Positions 20,801 through 32,109 of a stretch of 64,000 nucleotides of DNA are shown piece after piece (the first letter of the stretch is position 1; each line of letters begins with the position of its first letter). Both the position numbers and the translations under genes were made by a program. This DNA comes from Klebsiella ornithinolytica NBRC 105727 = ATCC 31898 (GTDB lineage: Bacteria > Pseudomonadota > Gammaproteobacteria > Enterobacterales > Enterobacteriaceae). Below the pieces are notes generated by a model. That model was not told the origin of the DNA and did no database searches. It worked only from the letters and a program-made list of their open reading frames with translations. The stretch covers positions 120,379 through 184,378 of the forward strand of contig NZ_BCYR01000011.1 of assembly GCF_001598295.1 (NCBI RefSeq), written 5' to 3'.

Positions 20801-22333
20801 GAGGTGACGCTGGTTGACGCCATCGCGCAGCAGCTCGCGCGCTACGTCCCAGGCCTCATTACGCGCCAGCGGGCCATTGATGGCCACCACCAGCTGGTAA
20901 GCTTGCTCAAACTGGCCGTGGGCGGTCTGCGCCACGCTCATTTTTTGTTCCAGCGACAGCATTTTTTCCGTCGCTTCTTGCTCTTTGGCCTGGAATGTTT
21001 CCAGCCATTGGTCGGCGCTTTCCGGCGTTAAATCCGGTAAATGACACAGCGCCTTCGCACGTTCCAGCGCCTGCAGCGCCTGGTTGTACTGAATCGCGCG
21101 GGTCTGCTGCACGTCCAGCGCCTGCTGGTAGTCGGCGAGCTGGCTTTTCAGCTCATCCACTTCCAGTTCAGCGGCCTCTGCGCGAGCTTCGTTCTCTTCC
21201 TGCAAATCGGTCGCTTCGGCGACGACTTCATTCTGCTCTTCAAGACGAATCTGCAGTTCATCGAGATCCGCTTCATAACGCTCGATTTTTTCCTGCTGGC
21301 GCAGCGCGGTTTGTACCAGATTCAGGTGGTCGCTGGCAGCCTGATAATCGGCTTCCAGATCGCCTTCTGCGCCGTTATGTTCCTGCAGTTCACGAGCCAT
21401 ATCGACGTGCTTATACTGCTCTGCCGCCAGCTGCGCCCGCGAGGTAAAGAGATCGCGACGATACTCCAGCGCTTTATCCAGATGCACGCGACGTTCATTG
21501 GCGTGACGCATATAGTCCGCCGCTACATAGTTCGTCGCTTCGCTGATCAGATGTTTAAACAGGTCGCGATCGGACTGGGTGACGCGAATGGCTTCGAGCG
21601 TCATGCGGTTTTCGCGCAGCGCGGCTTCCATATCCTGGAATGCTTTACGTACGCCGCTGTTTTCCGGCAGCAGGTAGTCGCGCAGCGAGCGGGTAATAGT
21701 GTTGGAGATCCCGCCATACAGCGAGGCTTCAATCAGGCGATAGTATTTGCTGCGGTCGGAGGCCGAACGCAGACGACGCGCGACAACGCCCAGATCGAAC
21801 ATCAGCGAGTGATAATCGGTTATCGAGTTGAACTGCTTGAACTGCACCCCTTCCATCTCTTCAAGCTTATCTTTCAGCTCGTTGAGGCTCAACACGCGCG
21901 CCTGGCGCTCGTTAAGGGTTTCCGTCAACAGCTGGGTCGGCTGAATGGACATCGGCAGCCCCTGGATAGCAAACGGCTTGATATCCACTTTACGATCGCG
22001 ACCGGCGATCTGCTGCAGGCGCACGCCCACGACCACGCGCTGGTGGTGCGAGTTGACCACGTCCAGTACCGAATAACACACCCCGGCCCGCAGCTTCCCG
22101 TGCAGACCTTTATCGCGCGAACCGCTGGTGGCCCCCGCTTCGGTGGTGTTGCGGAAGTGCAGCAGAGTCAGGTCCGGAATCAGTGCCGTGACGAAAGCCG
22201 CCATGGTGGTCGATTTCCCGGCGCCGTTGCCGCCGGAGAGGGTGGTGACCAGCTCATCCAGATCAAAGGTGCGGGCAAAAAAACCGTTCCAGTTAACCAG
22301 CGTCAGCGAGCGAAATTTACCGCGTTCAATCAT
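17885..22333 (-). CDS. mukB: Chromosome condensin ATPase MukB
   Basis: MukB is the SMC-like subunit of MukBEF, which loops and condenses the chromosome and recruits topoisomerase IV. It has 1482 residues, four fewer than E. coli. The N-terminal ATPase head has Walker [10 protein letters not shown] at 34-42. Two very long coiled coils flank a hinge around the middle (near [17 protein letters not shown]). The C-terminal head has the signature [13 protein letters not shown] and Walker [12 protein letters not shown]. The start codon overlaps the mukE stop (TAATG), showing tight coupling in the cmoM-mukF-mukE-mukB operon. Confidence 0.98.
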   Translation of the reverse strand: MIERGKFRSLTLVNWNGFFARTFDLDELVTTLSGGNGAGKSTTMAAFVTALIPDLTLLHFRNTTEAGATSGSRDKGLHGKLRAGVCYSVLDVVNSHHQRVVVGVRLQQIAGRDRKVDIKPFAIQGLPMSIQPTQLLTETLNERQARVLSLNELKDKLEEMEGVQFKQFNSITDYHSLMFDLGVVARRLRSASDRSKYYRLIEASLYGGISNTITRSLRDYLLPENSGVRKAFQDMEAALRENRMTLEAIRVTQSDRDLFKHLISEATNYVAADYMRHANERRVHLDKALEYRRDLFTSRAQLAAEQYKHVDMARELQEHNGAEGDLEADYQAASDHLNLVQTALRQQEKIERYEADLDELQIRLEEQNEVVAEATDLQEENEARAEAAELEVDELKSQLADYQQALDVQQTRAIQYNQALQALERAKALCHLPDLTPESADQWLETFQAKEQEATEKMLSLEQKMSVAQTAHGQFEQAYQLVVAINGPLARNEAWDVARELLRDGVNQRHLAEQAQGLRSRLTELEQRLREQQDAERQLSEFCKRQGKRYDIDDLEALHQELEARIASLSDSVSSASEQRMNLRQELEQLQSRTQSLLRRAPIWLAAQNSLNQLCEQSGEQFESSQDVTEYLQQLLEREREAIVERDEVGARKRAIDEEIERLSQPGGSEDPRLNALAERFGGVLLSEIYDDVSLEDAPYFSALYGPSRHAIVVPNLAQIAEQLEGLEDCPEDLYLIEGDPQSFDDSVFSVDELEKAVVVKVADRQWRYSRFPTLPLFGRAARESRIESLHAEREDLSERFATLSFDVQKTQRQHQAFSRFIGSHLAVAFEDDPEEEIRKLNSRRGELERALNAHESDNQQNRVQFEQAKEGVSALNRLLPRLNLLADDTLADRVDEIQERLDEAQEAARFIQQYGNQLAKLEPIVSVLQSDPEQFEQLKEDYAYAQQMQRDARQQAFALSEVVQRRAHFSYSDSAEMLNGNSDLNEKLRQRLEQAEAERSRARDAMRTHSAQLNQYNQVLASLKSSFDTKKELLSDLYKELQDIGVRADSGAEERARARRDQLHTQLSNNRSRRNQLEKALTFCEAEMDNLTRRLRKLERDYCEMREQVVSAKAGWCAVMRLVKDNGVERRLHRRELAYLSADELRSMSDKALGALRLAVADNEHLRDVLRVSEDPKRPERKIQFFVAVYQHLRERIRQDIIRTDDPVEAIEQMEIELSRLTEELTNREQKLAISSRSVANIIRKTIQREQNRIRMLNQGLQSVSFGQVNSVRLNVNVRETHSTLLDVLSEQHEQHQDLFNSNRLSFSEALAKLYQRLNPQIDMGQRTPQTIGEELLDYRNYLEMEVEVNRGSDGWLRAESGALSTGEAIGTGMSILVMVVQSWEDESRRLRGKDLSPCRLLFLDEAARLDARSIATLFELCERLEMQLIIAAPENISPEKGTTYKLVRKVFNNHEHVHVVGLRGFAAQLPETLPGTADAS

Positions 22334-23037
22334 TACTCTTCCTCCCCGCTATCCGGCTGATTCTCTTCATTCTCGTCATGGAGCCGCAGATGATTTTCCA
22401 GCGCCATCGCTTCGCCGTCGCGAATCATGCGCAGCTGCGCCTCACGCGGATCGTCGCCGACGCGAACGTCAGCCCCAAAGCGGAAGACCGACTCGGTGAT
22501 GCGAAATTTGCTGCTGTCATGGCCCATAAACCAGACCATGCCCAGGCGGCGCAGACGGTTGAGCGACGCGCGCATTTTTTCCTGTAGCTTCTGGCGGTCG
22601 AGATCGGATCCGGTAGAGCGGTTGTTCACCAGCTTCAGCAGTTTAGCCTCGTCCGCCAGGGTCAGAAGCTCGTCGTAGAGCTCCTGCTGGGTAAAGATCC
22701 CTTCGTTGGCCAGCCGTTCCGGGCTGAGATAGAGGTAGCAAAGAATTTTGCCGACCATCATATCCAGCTCGGAGAGCACCGAGCGCGGGATCAGCGTCGT
22801 GGAGCGCGGGCGCAGATAGAAAAACCCTTCCGGCGCGCGAATCAGCTCAACGTTATAACGAGCGTAAAACTCTTCCAGGTAATCCTGGAAATCCATCAAA
22901 AAAGCGTGATTATCCAGTTCGTCCAGGCCGATATGACGGCCTGCTCGCAGGGCGCTATCCAGCGCCGGAAATAACGGATTGCCCAACGCCAGCGCCAGTT
23001 TAACTGGCATCACTTGTTCAATATTTGTCGATGACAT
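22333..23037 (-). CDS. mukE: Chromosome partition protein MukE
   Basis: MukE is a tandem winged-helix subunit that binds MukF and regulates MukB ATPase and DNA loading. It has 234 residues, the full-length E. coli form beginning [15 protein letters not shown]. An upstream in-frame ATG at 23256 lies deep inside mukF and is rejected. The start at 23037 overlaps mukF by 20 bases. Its C-terminus is acidic ([15 protein letters not shown]), as in E. coli. Confidence 0.97.
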   Translation of the reverse strand: MSSTNIEQVMPVKLALALGNPLFPALDSALRAGRHIGLDELDNHAFLMDFQDYLEEFYARYNVELIRAPEGFFYLRPRSTTLIPRSVLSELDMMVGKILCYLYLSPERLANEGIFTQQELYDELLTLADEAKLLKLVNNRSTGSDLDRQKLQEKMRASLNRLRRLGMVWFMGHDSSKFRITESVFRFGADVRVGDDPREAQLRMIRDGEAMALENHLRLHDENEENQPDSGEEE

Positions 23038-24340
23038 GCGCCTGTACCTTGGCTCCGTAATCATTAATCGGCTGCCATTTTGCCGGCAGTCCGGTGAAAT
23101 CTGCTTGTGCGACGCCCAGGCGTACCGCCTGATCGACGACGATTCGCGCCACATCAAAATGGCGAGCTCGCGGATACTGCGCCAGATATTCGCGCACCAC
23201 CAGACCGAGGTCCAGCGGGACGCCTTTGTCTTTGTAAACCACCAGCTGCGCTTCAATCAGCGCGGCGAGCTGCTCGCGAATTTCGTTAAACTCTTCGTAT
23301 TCCAGATCCGCCGGGAGCTCCCCGGTAACCTCTTCGTCACGCAGCGCCATCTCTTCATCGCGCATATCCAGCAGACGATCGGCGCTGGCGTGAGTCAACG
23401 CCCACGGGGCGTCAAAGTAGGTCTGGATCGACTGACGCAGACGCTGGGCGAAGACGCGGTTTTTATCCATATCGATAGCGGTACGGATAAATTTGTGCAC
23501 GTGGCGATCGTAGCCGATCCACAGGTCAATCGCCTGCTGGCCCCAGCTGACGATACGGTCCAGTTTACTTTGCAGATCGAAGACTAAGCGGTCGACAAAA
23601 TGCAGGTCGTCGCGTGAAATTGTCGCATCCTGAATTCTCAGCAGGTTAGCCTGCAGCTTATCGCCTGCGGCATCCAGCGTATCCTGCAGCTCGCGCAGTG
23701 TGCCGGACGTTTCTGACAGCAGCAGCTCACAGCTGGAGATCGCCGCGCGCCAGTCTTTGTTTAACAGCTGAGCGATATCATCTTTGACCAGCTGCTGCTG
23801 TTCATCCATGATGCGCTGCGTCAGATCGATACTGTCGAAAATCTCAGCAACCGAATATTTCAGCGGCGCAAAGACGTTGCGATGCCAGTGAAACTCATCG
23901 CCGCCCTCTTCTGCCGAGTCGGCTGCGCGCTTGAGCTCACCGGCGACGATCGACAGCTGCATCGACAGACGCAGAGTGGAAAATTCGCGTTGGCGAATAT
24001 AGTAGTCGGTAATCCCGATGCCCAACGGCGTCAGGCGATAAATTGCATTGCCTTCCGTGATTTCGCTGGTAAAGCGGTTCAGCAGACGTTGGCGCACCAT
24101 ATCGTTGATCGCATTATTGGCGCGCTGGCTGATGGTTTCGCTGGTCTGCTCAAACGCATCACTGACGTGGCGGAACGCATCCACCAGTTCTCCCTCGGTC
24201 ATTTCCCCTTCGAGCCGCTCGCCGTTCAGCGTAGCAACCGCCAGCAGAAACGAGAGTCTGTCTACCGGCAGCGAAATAGAAAAATCATTTTTTCTGGCCC
24301 AGGCAACCAGTTCGGGGACTGTCTGGGAAAATTCACTCAT
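23018..24340 (-). CDS. mukF: Kleisin MukF
   Basis: MukF is the kleisin that bridges MukB heads and dimerises through its N-terminal winged helix. It has 440 residues, identical in length to E. coli. The N-terminal region ([20 protein letters not shown]) and helical middle domain match. The C-terminal winged helix, ending VQAHVIDKY, binds the MukB cap. It begins three bases after the cmoM stop, so it is part of the same operon. Confidence 0.98.
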   Translation of the reverse strand: MSEFSQTVPELVAWARKNDFSISLPVDRLSFLLAVATLNGERLEGEMTEGELVDAFRHVSDAFEQTSETISQRANNAINDMVRQRLLNRFTSEITEGNAIYRLTPLGIGITDYYIRQREFSTLRLSMQLSIVAGELKRAADSAEEGGDEFHWHRNVFAPLKYSVAEIFDSIDLTQRIMDEQQQLVKDDIAQLLNKDWRAAISSCELLLSETSGTLRELQDTLDAAGDKLQANLLRIQDATISRDDLHFVDRLVFDLQSKLDRIVSWGQQAIDLWIGYDRHVHKFIRTAIDMDKNRVFAQRLRQSIQTYFDAPWALTHASADRLLDMRDEEMALRDEEVTGELPADLEYEEFNEIREQLAALIEAQLVVYKDKGVPLDLGLVVREYLAQYPRARHFDVARIVVDQAVRLGVAQADFTGLPAKWQPINDYGAKVQAHVIDKY

Positions 24341-24343
24341 AGT

Positions 24344-25123
24344 TTATCCTTGCATCTGCGGCTTAAGCGCTGTGACATGAATGTAGCGACCCAGGCTGAT
24401 ATACGGCTCCTGGCGACAGTAGCGCGTCTCCAGCTCCAGCAGCGCCGCAAAATTGTCGCGCTGTTTGCGTTTTTCACGCAGATAATCATGAAACACCCGC
24501 ACGCCGGTTTTACCGGTAATGTGCCAGCCCTGCTCTTCCAGCCAGCCATAAACCTGCTGCGGGGAACGCGGATAGTCCGGCGACAGCGTGCGTTTTTTCT
24601 TTTTCGGCATGCCGAGTTGTACGTAGTCGAAGTTCCCGACGACCATGTTATGCATCAACAGACCGTTAGCATTGTAGAACATTAACGATAACGCACCGCC
24701 GGGCCGTAAAACCGACCACAGCGTTCGCAGCATCTCCTGCGGCTCGGCCACCCACTCCAGCACCGCATGAAACAGTATCAGATCGACTGGGCTTTCCAAA
24801 TGCTGCGCAATATCCTGAGCGGCGCATTGTACAAAATGCATGTTGTCGATCACACCTTTATCGGCAGCAGCCTGCCGGGCGCGCGCGACCATTTCAGCCG
24901 AAAGATCGCATAACGTCACATGGTGGCCCATTTCCGCGACTTTTACCGCCGTTTGCCCTTCGCCACCGCCGGCGTCAAGAACCCGAAGCGGCCCTGGCCC
25001 CAGCTGGCTTAACAGCGGTTGCAGATCCTGCCACAGAATGGCCTGACGCAGTTCGCCCTTGGTGGTGCCGTAAATATTGCGCGAAAACTTTTCAGCCATG
25101 TCATCGAAATTACGATCTTTCAC
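24344..25123 (-). CDS. cmoM: tRNA 5-carboxymethoxyuridine methyltransferase (SmtA)
   Basis: CmoM uses S-adenosylmethionine to methylate cmo5U34, giving mcmo5U in some tRNAs. It is a class I methyltransferase with the motif RVLDAGGGEGQTA and the downstream HAVLEW and LRPGG. I place the start at a GTG (25121-25123) giving MKDRNFDDMAEKF, matching E. coli MQDRNFDDIAEKF, with AGGTGGA at proper spacing. The internal ATG of MAEKF has no good ribosome site, and the far-upstream ATG at 25435 lies inside elyC. The protein has 259 residues. It is the first gene of the muk operon. Confidence 0.93.
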   Translation of the reverse strand: MKDRNFDDMAEKFSRNIYGTTKGELRQAILWQDLQPLLSQLGPGPLRVLDAGGGEGQTAVKVAEMGHHVTLCDLSAEMVARARQAAADKGVIDNMHFVQCAAQDIAQHLESPVDLILFHAVLEWVAEPQEMLRTLWSVLRPGGALSLMFYNANGLLMHNMVVGNFDYVQLGMPKKKKRTLSPDYPRSPQQVYGWLEEQGWHITGKTGVRVFHDYLREKRKQRDNFAALLELETRYCRQEPYISLGRYIHVTALKPQMQG

Positions 25124-25244
25124 GGACGGTTCCACCTGCCAACACAAAGCCGCTATTTTGTCATACCCACGCTGAGAATGAAGCGATCTGTTATAAGATC
25201 CGGACATAACTTTGGTTATATGGTTAAAAAAGGACCCATCTGGC

Positions 25245-26024
25245 ATGCTTTTTACACTGAAAAAGTATTTAGGCGGCATGATGCTGCCGCTTCCCCTGCT
25301 GCTGCTGCTGATGGCGGTCGGAATCGCGTTACTGTGGTTTAGCCGTTTCCAGCGCACCGGCAAGCTCTGCGTCAGCCTCGGCTGGCTGCTGTTGCTATTG
25401 TTGAGCCTGCAACCGGTAGCCGATAGTTTGCTCAAACCAATCGAGGATAAATACCCGACGTGGCGCGATGCCGGACGCGTGCAGTACGTCGTCGTACTTG
25501 GCGGGGGCTACACCTGGAATCCGGACTGGGCGCCCAGTTCAAATCTCATCAACAACAGCCTGCCGCGGCTGACGGAGGGAATCCGCCTGTGGTATGAGAA
25601 CCCGGGCGCAAAACTCATCTTTACCGGCGCAGCGGCGAAAACAAATCCCGTCAGCACGGCAGAAGCCGGCGCCAGAGTTGCGGAGAGTCTGGGGATACCG
25701 CGCAGCGAAATTATCGTTCTGGATAAACCCAAAGATACCGAAGAAGAAGCCGAAGCGGTGAAACAGGCCATCGGCGATGCGCCGTTCCTGCTGGTGACTT
25801 CCGCATCGCATTTACCCCGGGCGATGATTTTCTTCCAGCATGTCGGGCTAAACCCGCTGCCGGCACCCGCCAATCAGCTGGCGATCGCGTCACCGCTCAA
25901 TCCGTGGGAACAGGCGATCCCTTCCCCCGTCTGGCTGATGCACAGCGATCGCGTCGGCTACGAAGCGCTGGGGCGCATCTGGCAATGGTTAAAAGGCGCC
26001 TCAGGCGAGCCAGGGGAGAATTGA
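25245..26024 (+). CDS. elyC: Envelope biogenesis factor ElyC (YcbC, DUF218)
   Basis: ElyC is an inner-membrane protein needed in E. coli for peptidoglycan assembly at low temperature, probably through undecaprenyl-phosphate use. It has 259 residues. Two N-terminal hydrophobic helices (about 10-30 and 40-58) precede a DUF218 domain with VVLGGGYTWNP, FTGAAAKTN, DKPKDTEEEA and TSASHLPRA. The start at 25245 follows AAGGA; a longer frame from 25212 is less likely. It is divergent from cmoM, and its 3' end overlaps the convergent ycbJ by 24 bp. Confidence 0.94.
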   Translation: MLFTLKKYLGGMMLPLPLLLLLMAVGIALLWFSRFQRTGKLCVSLGWLLLLLLSLQPVADSLLKPIEDKYPTWRDAGRVQYVVVLGGGYTWNPDWAPSSNLINNSLPRLTEGIRLWYENPGAKLIFTGAAAKTNPVSTAEAGARVAESLGIPRSEIIVLDKPKDTEEEAEAVKQAIGDAPFLLVTSASHLPRAMIFFQHVGLNPLPAPANQLAIASPLNPWEQAIPSPVWLMHSDRVGYEALGRIWQWLKGASGEPGEN

Positions 26025-26894
26025 TTTAGCGGCCAGGTCAAACCGGGCGCGGTCAAAACGCCCGGTATTGACCAGATTATCCACCTCATCCCACAGCAGA
26101 TAGAGCCAGCGTCGCCACAGGAAAGATTCGGCCACCGGCGCACGGCGCAAATAGTGCCACAGCAGTTGCTCCGCCTGTCCTCCGTCGGACAGGCGAAACA
26201 GTTCATATTCTCGCGGCGCCCACAACATCATCCCAGGCCCGACCATCGCCAGCAGCTGATCGCTACGCGCATCCTTCAGCATGCTGCGCAGCGTGAAGCT
26301 GCCGTGTACCAGCACGCAGTTATCATTAAAATCTTTCAATAAATCCGGAAGGCACGCGCGGGCGCGGAACAGAATTCGTTTATCCTGCATCGTCAGGCCG
26401 GTATCCTGATACAAATTAAGGGTACTCCACAGCATCTCAACCCGCTGGCGATACCAGTGCGGCCACAGGTTTTCCTGGGTGCTGTCCACCATGCCGACGC
26501 AGCCGCCGCTATCGTGCCGGTGCCATGCCAGAAGAGCTTCCACGATCTGCTCCTGCAGCTGTTCCCAGCGCGCCGGCGTACGGGCCGGCGCTTCCGCAGA
26601 GACTCCGCGCAGCCGCTCAATCAGCAACACGTCCGGGCCAGGATGTTCTTCATGCGTCAACACCCCATAGACCACCGGCATGCGCACGGTACCGCTGCGC
26701 GCCAGCATTGAGATTTTCCACGCCAGCTGGCGGGCAATCCCTGGCGTGGTAAAACTTCTCGCCAACAGCGGCAGCGGGTTTCCCTGCGCGTCATAAAGCG
26801 ACCACAGTGCCGAGGAGGGTTTCTCGCTGATACACTCCACGCGGCTCAGTTTCTCTCCCAGCAGGTGGCTAAGTTCGGTTCGCAGCTGTTCCAT
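26001..26894 (-). CDS. ycbJ: Phosphotransferase-like protein YcbJ
   Basis: This 297-residue protein equals E. coli YcbJ in length. It has an aminoglycoside phosphotransferase/protein-kinase-like fold: a nucleotide-lobe start (SSALWSLYDAQGNPLPLLARSF), a brace region VLLIERL, and VLVHGSF where kinases of this fold have the catalytic loop HGD. The catalytic Asp is replaced by Ser in HGSF, so normal kinase activity is doubtful. Its function is unknown. It converges on elyC with a 24-bp overlap. Confidence 0.88.
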   Translation of the reverse strand: MEQLRTELSHLLGEKLSRVECISEKPSSALWSLYDAQGNPLPLLARSFTTPGIARQLAWKISMLARSGTVRMPVVYGVLTHEEHPGPDVLLIERLRGVSAEAPARTPARWEQLQEQIVEALLAWHRHDSGGCVGMVDSTQENLWPHWYRQRVEMLWSTLNLYQDTGLTMQDKRILFRARACLPDLLKDFNDNCVLVHGSFTLRSMLKDARSDQLLAMVGPGMMLWAPREYELFRLSDGGQAEQLLWHYLRRAPVAESFLWRRWLYLLWDEVDNLVNTGRFDRARFDLAAKSILPWLA

Positions 26895-27006
26895 CTCTGA
26901 TTACCCCTGTGAATACTACTGGTTTTATAATGAGCGCCAGCCGCAGGGATGTCATCAGGTGAGATCAAAAATTGAGGGAAAAAGTATGGAAAAATAGCGT
27001 GAAGAT

Positions 27007-27028
27007 ATCCCCTCACGACGGAGGGGAT
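27007..27028. terminator. Hairpin after kdsB
   Basis: ATCCCCTC / GAGGGGAT with a 6-nt loop lies 8 bases past the kdsB stop. There is no immediate T run; TATTTTTCC comes about 10 nt later on the minus strand. It is a candidate operon end. Confidence 0.4.
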
Positions 27029-27035
27029 GAACGGA

Positions 27036-27782
27036 TTAACGCAGCTCTGCGCGCACGCGCTCCAGATCTTCCGGTGTATCGACACCGGTTCCAGGCACAA
27101 CTTCGGCCACCGCGACATGGATTTTTTCGCCATACCACAGCACCCGCAGCTGCTCCAGCATTTCGATCTGTTCCAGCGGGCTCGGCGACCAGCTGACGTA
27201 GCGACGGATAAAGCCGGCACGATAACCGTAAATACCGATATGACGTAGCAGCGTATCGCCGATAGTTTCGCGTGATTGCGCAAAGCGATCGCGATCCCAT
27301 GGAATGGTGGCGCGGGAGAAGTAGAGCGCATAGCCCTGCGCATCCATCACCACTTTCACGGCATTCGGATTAAATGCTTCCTCAGCGTCGTGAATCGGAA
27401 CGGCGAGCGTGGCCATACCGCAGGCATTGGCCGCCAGATTGTCCGCCACCTGGCGGACGATCGCCGGCGGGATCATCGGCTCATCGCCCTGGATATTGAC
27501 GATGATCGTGTCATCACTGAAGCCACACTTTTCAACAACTTCGGCCAGACGCTCGGTGCCGGATTGATGGTCCGCACGCGTCATGCACACTTCGCCGCCG
27601 GCAGCTTCGACCGCACGCGCAACATCGTCATGATCCGTCGCGACGATAATGCGATCGGCCCCGGATTCGCGCGCGCGCTCGAGAACATGAACGATCATCG
27701 GCTTACCGTTGATATCCTGTAGGGGCTTGCCCGGCAGACGCGTGGAGGCAAAACGTGCAGGAATGATGACCACGAAACTCAT
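27036..27782 (-). CDS. kdsB: 3-deoxy-manno-octulosonate cytidylyltransferase
   Basis: KdsB activates Kdo as CMP-Kdo for transfer to lipid A. It has 248 residues, as in E. coli. The nucleotide-binding start [16 protein letters not shown], the [10 protein letters not shown] stretch and the metal-binding QGDEPMI are present. The start overlaps the ycaR stop (ATGA). It is the last gene of the envelope cluster, following lpxK and msbA, which use or export Kdo-lipid A precursors. Confidence 0.98.
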   Translation of the reverse strand: MSFVVIIPARFASTRLPGKPLQDINGKPMIVHVLERARESGADRIIVATDHDDVARAVEAAGGEVCMTRADHQSGTERLAEVVEKCGFSDDTIIVNIQGDEPMIPPAIVRQVADNLAANACGMATLAVPIHDAEEAFNPNAVKVVMDAQGYALYFSRATIPWDRDRFAQSRETIGDTLLRHIGIYGYRAGFIRRYVSWSPSPLEQIEMLEQLRVLWYGEKIHVAVAEVVPGTGVDTPEDLERVRAELR

Positions 27783-27961
27783 GAATGGCTCTCTCCCACG
27801 GCTAATGCGCGGGCTTCGGTTTCCAGCAAGACGGGAATGCCTTCACGGAAAGGAAAGGCCAGGCTGTCAATTTTGCAGATCAGCTCTTGCTTATCCTGGC
27901 TGTAGTACAGTTTGCCGTTGCAGACAGGACAGGCGATGATTTCTAGTAAACGGTGATCCAT
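27779..27961 (-). CDS. ycaR: Small Trm112-like protein YcaR
   Basis: This 60-residue protein starts [20 protein letters not shown]. It belongs to the UPF0434/Trm112 family, with one CPVC knuckle and a third Cys in ELICKID. The start at 27961 is supported by AGGAGG and by the E. coli length. It lies between ycaQ and kdsB with a four-base overlap into kdsB. Its function in enterobacteria is not established. Confidence 0.94.
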   Translation of the reverse strand: MDHRLLEIIACPVCNGKLYYSQDKQELICKIDSLAFPFREGIPVLLETEARALAVGESHS

Positions 27962-28062
27962 GATTCCTCCTGATGGACCGAATAGATTCCGCAGCAGCAT
28001 ATCACATGATGGCAAACTCAGGGATCCGTTTGCGGCAAAGGCTGAGCGGGGTGTGGTCTTGT

Positions 28063-29292
28063 TCAGGCCGGGGAAATCTCCCAGCCCTGCTGACGGTCGG
28101 AGAAAAGCCCCGGCGGCAGACGACCGAAGGTGATACGTTGAGCCGACTGCCAGATGGCAAACTCTTCAATCGCCCGGAGCAACCCTTTCTCCAGCCCCGA
28201 GGTGACTCTGATCCCCTCTTCCAGCCACAGCGAAAAAACCTCCAGAACCCCGGTTTTCCGATGCACCTTGCTGTCCATTCTGCCCACCAGTTTTCCCTGG
28301 TGCAGCAGCGGCAGAACAAAGTAGCCATACTGACGCTTCGGCGCCGGCGTGTAGCACTCGAGGCGATAGCTGAAATTGAAGAGTTGCTCAGCGCGTTTAC
28401 GGTCCCAGACTACCGGGTCAAATGGCGAGAGTACCGCGCTATGGCTGGCGGCGAGTTTACCGCCGGGCGCCGATTCCAGCTGCCCGAGCGCTTCGTGGTG
28501 GAGCCACATGTCGCCCAGTTCCTCGACCTTCACCGGAACCACCGTGCCCTCCTCCTGCCAGCTCGCCAGCAGCGTCGGCAAAGCGGGCTGGCGGAGACGA
28601 TAGTAATCAGCCAGCCACTGGGGGCGAAAAATGCCGAGGCTCCGGGCACTGTTGCGCAGCATTAACGCCTCCGCCTGCGGCTGCGTCAGCGCATCGCGCT
28701 CATCGTCCCAGTGCGGCATGACGCGATGCGTCAGGTCGTACACCCGCTGGAAGTTACGCCGCTCCACCACCATCACTTTACCTGCGGTAAACAGGCCTTC
28801 CAGATGGCGCTTGTGCGGTTTCCACTCCCACCAGCCGCTGGCGCCTTTGCGCGGATGTTCAAAGTCGGCCGAACGAACCGGACCATTCTGCGCGATATGC
28901 TCCAGCAGCAGCCGAATATCGTCAGCATGTTCCGTCATCCACGCCTTGTGATACTTCCAGCCCATATTATCGGGCGTCAGCATACGGTGGCGCACCAGAG
29001 CAAAGTCGCTACGGGGCAGAAAACAGGCTTCATGAGCCCAGTATTCCATCAGCTCCCCGCTGCGCAGGGCGTCCTCCAGCCAGCTTTGCGGATAGCTGCC
29101 AAGACGGCTAAAAAGCACAAGATAAGGGCTGCGGGCAACGACGTTGATGGTATCGATTTGCAGCAATGACATCTGCTGAATAGTTGACAGAATATCGCTG
29201 GCGCGGGCACGTCGCCGGGGCTTCTTCAGCAATCCCTGCGCCGCAAGATGGAGATGACGGGCTTCTTTAAGCGACAGTTGTAGTACCGACAT
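28063..29292 (-). CDS. ycaQ: DNA glycosylase YcaQ (interstrand cross-link unhooking)
   Basis: The protein has 409 residues and belongs to the HTH_42/AlkZ-like glycosylase family. E. coli YcaQ unhooks interstrand cross-links and removes N7-alkylguanine. The catalytic region is visible as [21 protein letters not shown] (near residue 42), with the Q-phi-D form described for E. coli Yca[23 protein letters not shown] and the C-terminal [20 protein letters not shown] are conserved. The start has GGAGA upstream. Its place in a lipid A cluster is conserved but has no clear reason. Confidence 0.94.
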   Translation of the reverse strand: MSVLQLSLKEARHLHLAAQGLLKKPRRRARASDILSTIQQMSLLQIDTINVVARSPYLVLFSRLGSYPQSWLEDALRSGELMEYWAHEACFLPRSDFALVRHRMLTPDNMGWKYHKAWMTEHADDIRLLLEHIAQNGPVRSADFEHPRKGASGWWEWKPHKRHLEGLFTAGKVMVVERRNFQRVYDLTHRVMPHWDDERDALTQPQAEALMLRNSARSLGIFRPQWLADYYRLRQPALPTLLASWQEEGTVVPVKVEELGDMWLHHEALGQLESAPGGKLAASHSAVLSPFDPVVWDRKRAEQLFNFSYRLECYTPAPKRQYGYFVLPLLHQGKLVGRMDSKVHRKTGVLEVFSLWLEEGIRVTSGLEKGLLRAIEEFAIWQSAQRITFGRLPPGLFSDRQQGWEISPA

Positions 29293-29347
29293 GCAGGTTC
29301 TCCGTAAAGGACTCCGGCACAGCGTTATTGAAGCGAACGTGGCAGAA

Positions 29348-30328
29348 CTAACGTTGCGCCAGCGTCACCAGTTCCGTCAGCAGCTGCTGTGCGCGTTCAT
29401 CCGTCATTATGGCGTCGACAGGTAAATACCACCAGTTTGCTTCGGCAAACCCACGACATTTCACCGCATCTTTCTCGGTCATCAGCAGCGTTTGCTGTGG
29501 ATTCACAAGGGCGGAAACGCTCGTCTGAGTCAATGCCTGGTGATCGGCAAGCGCGACGGTTTTTACCGGCAGGACGCCGCAGCTTTCCAGCGTGGCGAAA
29601 AAGCGCGGCGGATGACCGATCCCGGCCATGGCAACGACATTATCGAAAGAAGCCACGTCACGCCGTTCGCCGCTGCGTAAATTTACCGCCAGTCCGGGTC
29701 GCAGCTGCATGGGAATTTCCCCCGCCTGCGCGATGCCGCCGTTAACAATGATGGCGTCGACGCTGCGTAAACGTGACGCGCGTTCACGCATCGGCCCGGC
29801 CGGTAGCCACCAGCCATTGCCAAAACGGCGCTCGCCATCAATTACCACAATTTCTTTGTCCCGCGCCAGCTTGTAGTGCTGCAGGCCATCATCGGTGATA
29901 ATGAGCTGCAAATCATGTGCATGAAGCAGCGCCTGCACCGCCTCACGACGCGCTGGCGAGACCGCAACCGGCGCGCCGGTGCGTTGAAAAATGAGTACCG
30001 GTTCATCGCCGGCTTCCGCGGTACTGGTGTCATTGCTGAGCAGTAACGGATAGCTCGCCGCTTTCCCGCCATAACCGCGGGAAACGACGCCAACGCGGAT
30101 ACCGCGCTGCTGGAGCTGTTCCACCAGCCAGATGACCACCGGCGTTTTGCCGTTGCCTCCGGCGGTGAGATTCCCCACCACCGCCACCGGAACCGGCGCT
30201 CGCCAGGCTTTCTTCAGCCCCAGCCGATAGCTGAGGCGGATCAGCCCACTCACCAGGCCATAGAGCCAGGAGAGCGGCAGCAAGAGTCGCCATACGGGCG
30301 ACTCACCGGACCAGATACGCGCAATCAT
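29348..30328 (-). CDS. lpxK: Tetraacyldisaccharide 4'-kinase
   Basis: LpxK phosphorylates the 4' position of the lipid A disaccharide at the inner membrane, making lipid IVA. It has 326 residues, two fewer than E. coli. An N-terminal membrane-anchoring helix ([16 protein letters not shown]) precedes the P-loop [26 protein letters not shown] (catalytic Asp region) and [16 protein letters not shown] follow. Its start overlaps the msbA stop by four bases. Confidence 0.97.
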   Translation of the reverse strand: MIARIWSGESPVWRLLLPLSWLYGLVSGLIRLSYRLGLKKAWRAPVPVAVVGNLTAGGNGKTPVVIWLVEQLQQRGIRVGVVSRGYGGKAASYPLLLSNDTSTAEAGDEPVLIFQRTGAPVAVSPARREAVQALLHAHDLQLIITDDGLQHYKLARDKEIVVIDGERRFGNGWWLPAGPMRERASRLRSVDAIIVNGGIAQAGEIPMQLRPGLAVNLRSGERRDVASFDNVVAMAGIGHPPRFFATLESCGVLPVKTVALADHQALTQTSVSALVNPQQTLLMTEKDAVKCRGFAEANWWYLPVDAIMTDERAQQLLTELVTLAQR

Positions 30329-32073
30329 TGGCCAAACTGCATCTTATGTAGCTGGGCGTACACGCCGCGGTGTTCCAGCAGATCGGCATGGCTACCGCGC
30401 TCGACAATGCGGCCATCTTCCACCACCACAATTTCATCGGCTTGTTCGATGGTGGAAAGACGGTGGGCAATCACCAGCGAAGTGCGGTTTTTCTGCAGTT
30501 CGTCGAGGGCGGCCTGGATCGCGCGTTCAGACTCGGTATCCAGCGCCGATGTTGCTTCGTCCAGAATCAGAATCGGGCTGTTACGCAGCAGCGCACGCGC
30601 GATGGCAATACGCTGACGCTGACCGCCGGAGAGCAGTACGCCGTTCTCACCGATAACGGTATCGAGGCCATTATCCATTTTGCTGATAAAGTCCATCGCG
30701 TAGGCCATACGCGCCGCTTCTTCGATCTGCTCACGGCTGTACTCTTCCGTGCGCGCATAGGCAATGTTGTTGGCCACGGTATCGTTGAACAGATGAACGT
30801 TTTGCGACACCAGCGCCACCTGATCGCGCAGGGATGCCAGAGTGTATTCACGCAGATCGTGGCCATCCAGCAAAATCTGGCCGTTATCGATATCGTAAAA
30901 GCGCGTAATCAGGCTGGCGATGGTCGATTTACCCGACCCCGAACGCCCGACCAGGGCGACCGTTTTACCTTCCTGGATGTTGAGGTTGATATTTCGCAGC
31001 GCCGGCGTTTCACGGCCCGGATAGGTAAAGGTGACATCTTTGAATTCCAGGTTGCCCTTCGCCCGCTCGATAACCAGCTTGCCTTCGTCTTTTTCCTGTT
31101 CGGAATCAAGAATCGCAAACAGCGTCTGGCAGGCGGCCATCCCGCGCTGGAACTGAGCATTGACGTTAGTCAGCGACTTCAGCGGGCGCATCAACGCGAT
31201 CATCGAGGAGAAGACGACGGTGATGGTACCGGCAGTTAACGTTTCCATGACGCTCGGGAAGCTGGCGGCATAGAGAACAAATGCCAGCGCCAGTGACGCA
31301 ATCAGCTGAATAACCGGGTCAGAAATAGACGACGCAGAGACCATTTTCATCCCCTGCAAGCGCATTTTGTTGCTGACCTTATCAAAACGTTTGGTTTCTA
31401 CCGCCTGACCGCCAAACATCAGCACTTCTTTATGCCCTTTCAGCATCTGCTCTGCGCTGGTGGTCACCTGCCCCATGGTGTTTTGCATATTCTTGCTGAT
31501 ATTACGAAAACGCTTCGATACCACGCGAATCGCCATCGAGACGATGGGGGCCAGGACGATCAGAATCAGCGACAGCTGCCAGCTGTAATAGAACATCATC
31601 ACAAACAGACCGATGATCGAGGCGCCTTCGCGCACGACGGTAATCAAGGCGCTGGAAGAGGATGACGCCACCTGTTCGGAATCATAGGTAATGCGTGACA
31701 GCAAGGTACCCGTGGACTGTTTATCAAAGAAGGAGACGGGCATCCCCATCATATGGCTGAACAGACGGCGGCGCATTGTCATGACGACTTTGCCTGAAAC
31801 CCACGAGATACAGTAGCTCGAAATATAGCTGGTGACGCCACGCAGTAACATCAACCCAATCACGACCAGCGGCATCCATAGCAGCACTGAGCGATCCGTT
31901 TTACCAAAACCATCATCCAGTAACGGTTTAAGAAGCGATAGCATGAAGGTATCACTAGCGGCGTTAAAGACTAACGCAACTGCCGCGACGATCAGTCCGG
32001 TTTTAAATGGCGCAATAAGCGGCCAGAGGCGGCGGAAGGTCTGCCACGTGGAGAGATCTTTATCATTCTGCAT
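30325..32073 (-). CDS. msbA: Lipid A flippase MsbA
   Basis: MsbA flips core-lipid A across the inner membrane using ATP. It is a half-transporter of 582 residues, identical in length to E. coli. Six transmembrane helices fill about residues 20-310. The nucleotide-binding domain has Walker [10 protein letters not shown], signature LLSGGQRQR, Walker [13 protein letters not shown] and the switch His in IAHRLST. It is coupled to lpxK downstream and preceded by ycaI. Confidence 0.98.
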   Translation of the reverse strand: MQNDKDLSTWQTFRRLWPLIAPFKTGLIVAAVALVFNAASDTFMLSLLKPLLDDGFGKTDRSVLLWMPLVVIGLMLLRGVTSYISSYCISWVSGKVVMTMRRRLFSHMMGMPVSFFDKQSTGTLLSRITYDSEQVASSSSSALITVVREGASIIGLFVMMFYYSWQLSLILIVLAPIVSMAIRVVSKRFRNISKNMQNTMGQVTTSAEQMLKGHKEVLMFGGQAVETKRFDKVSNKMRLQGMKMVSASSISDPVIQLIASLALAFVLYAASFPSVMETLTAGTITVVFSSMIALMRPLKSLTNVNAQFQRGMAACQTLFAILDSEQEKDEGKLVIERAKGNLEFKDVTFTYPGRETPALRNINLNIQEGKTVALVGRSGSGKSTIASLITRFYDIDNGQILLDGHDLREYTLASLRDQVALVSQNVHLFNDTVANNIAYARTEEYSREQIEEAARMAYAMDFISKMDNGLDTVIGENGVLLSGGQRQRIAIARALLRNSPILILDEATSALDTESERAIQAALDELQKNRTSLVIAHRLSTIEQADEIVVVEDGRIVERGSHADLLEHRGVYAQLHKMQFGQ

Positions 32074-32109
32074 TCAATAAACCAGCTTATGTTGAAATAG
32101 CCGCATATT

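Noticed and set aside
21041..22360. 439-codon open frame opposite the 5' part of mukB
   Set aside because: It is antisense to conserved MukB sequence, and the composition follows from MukB codon use.
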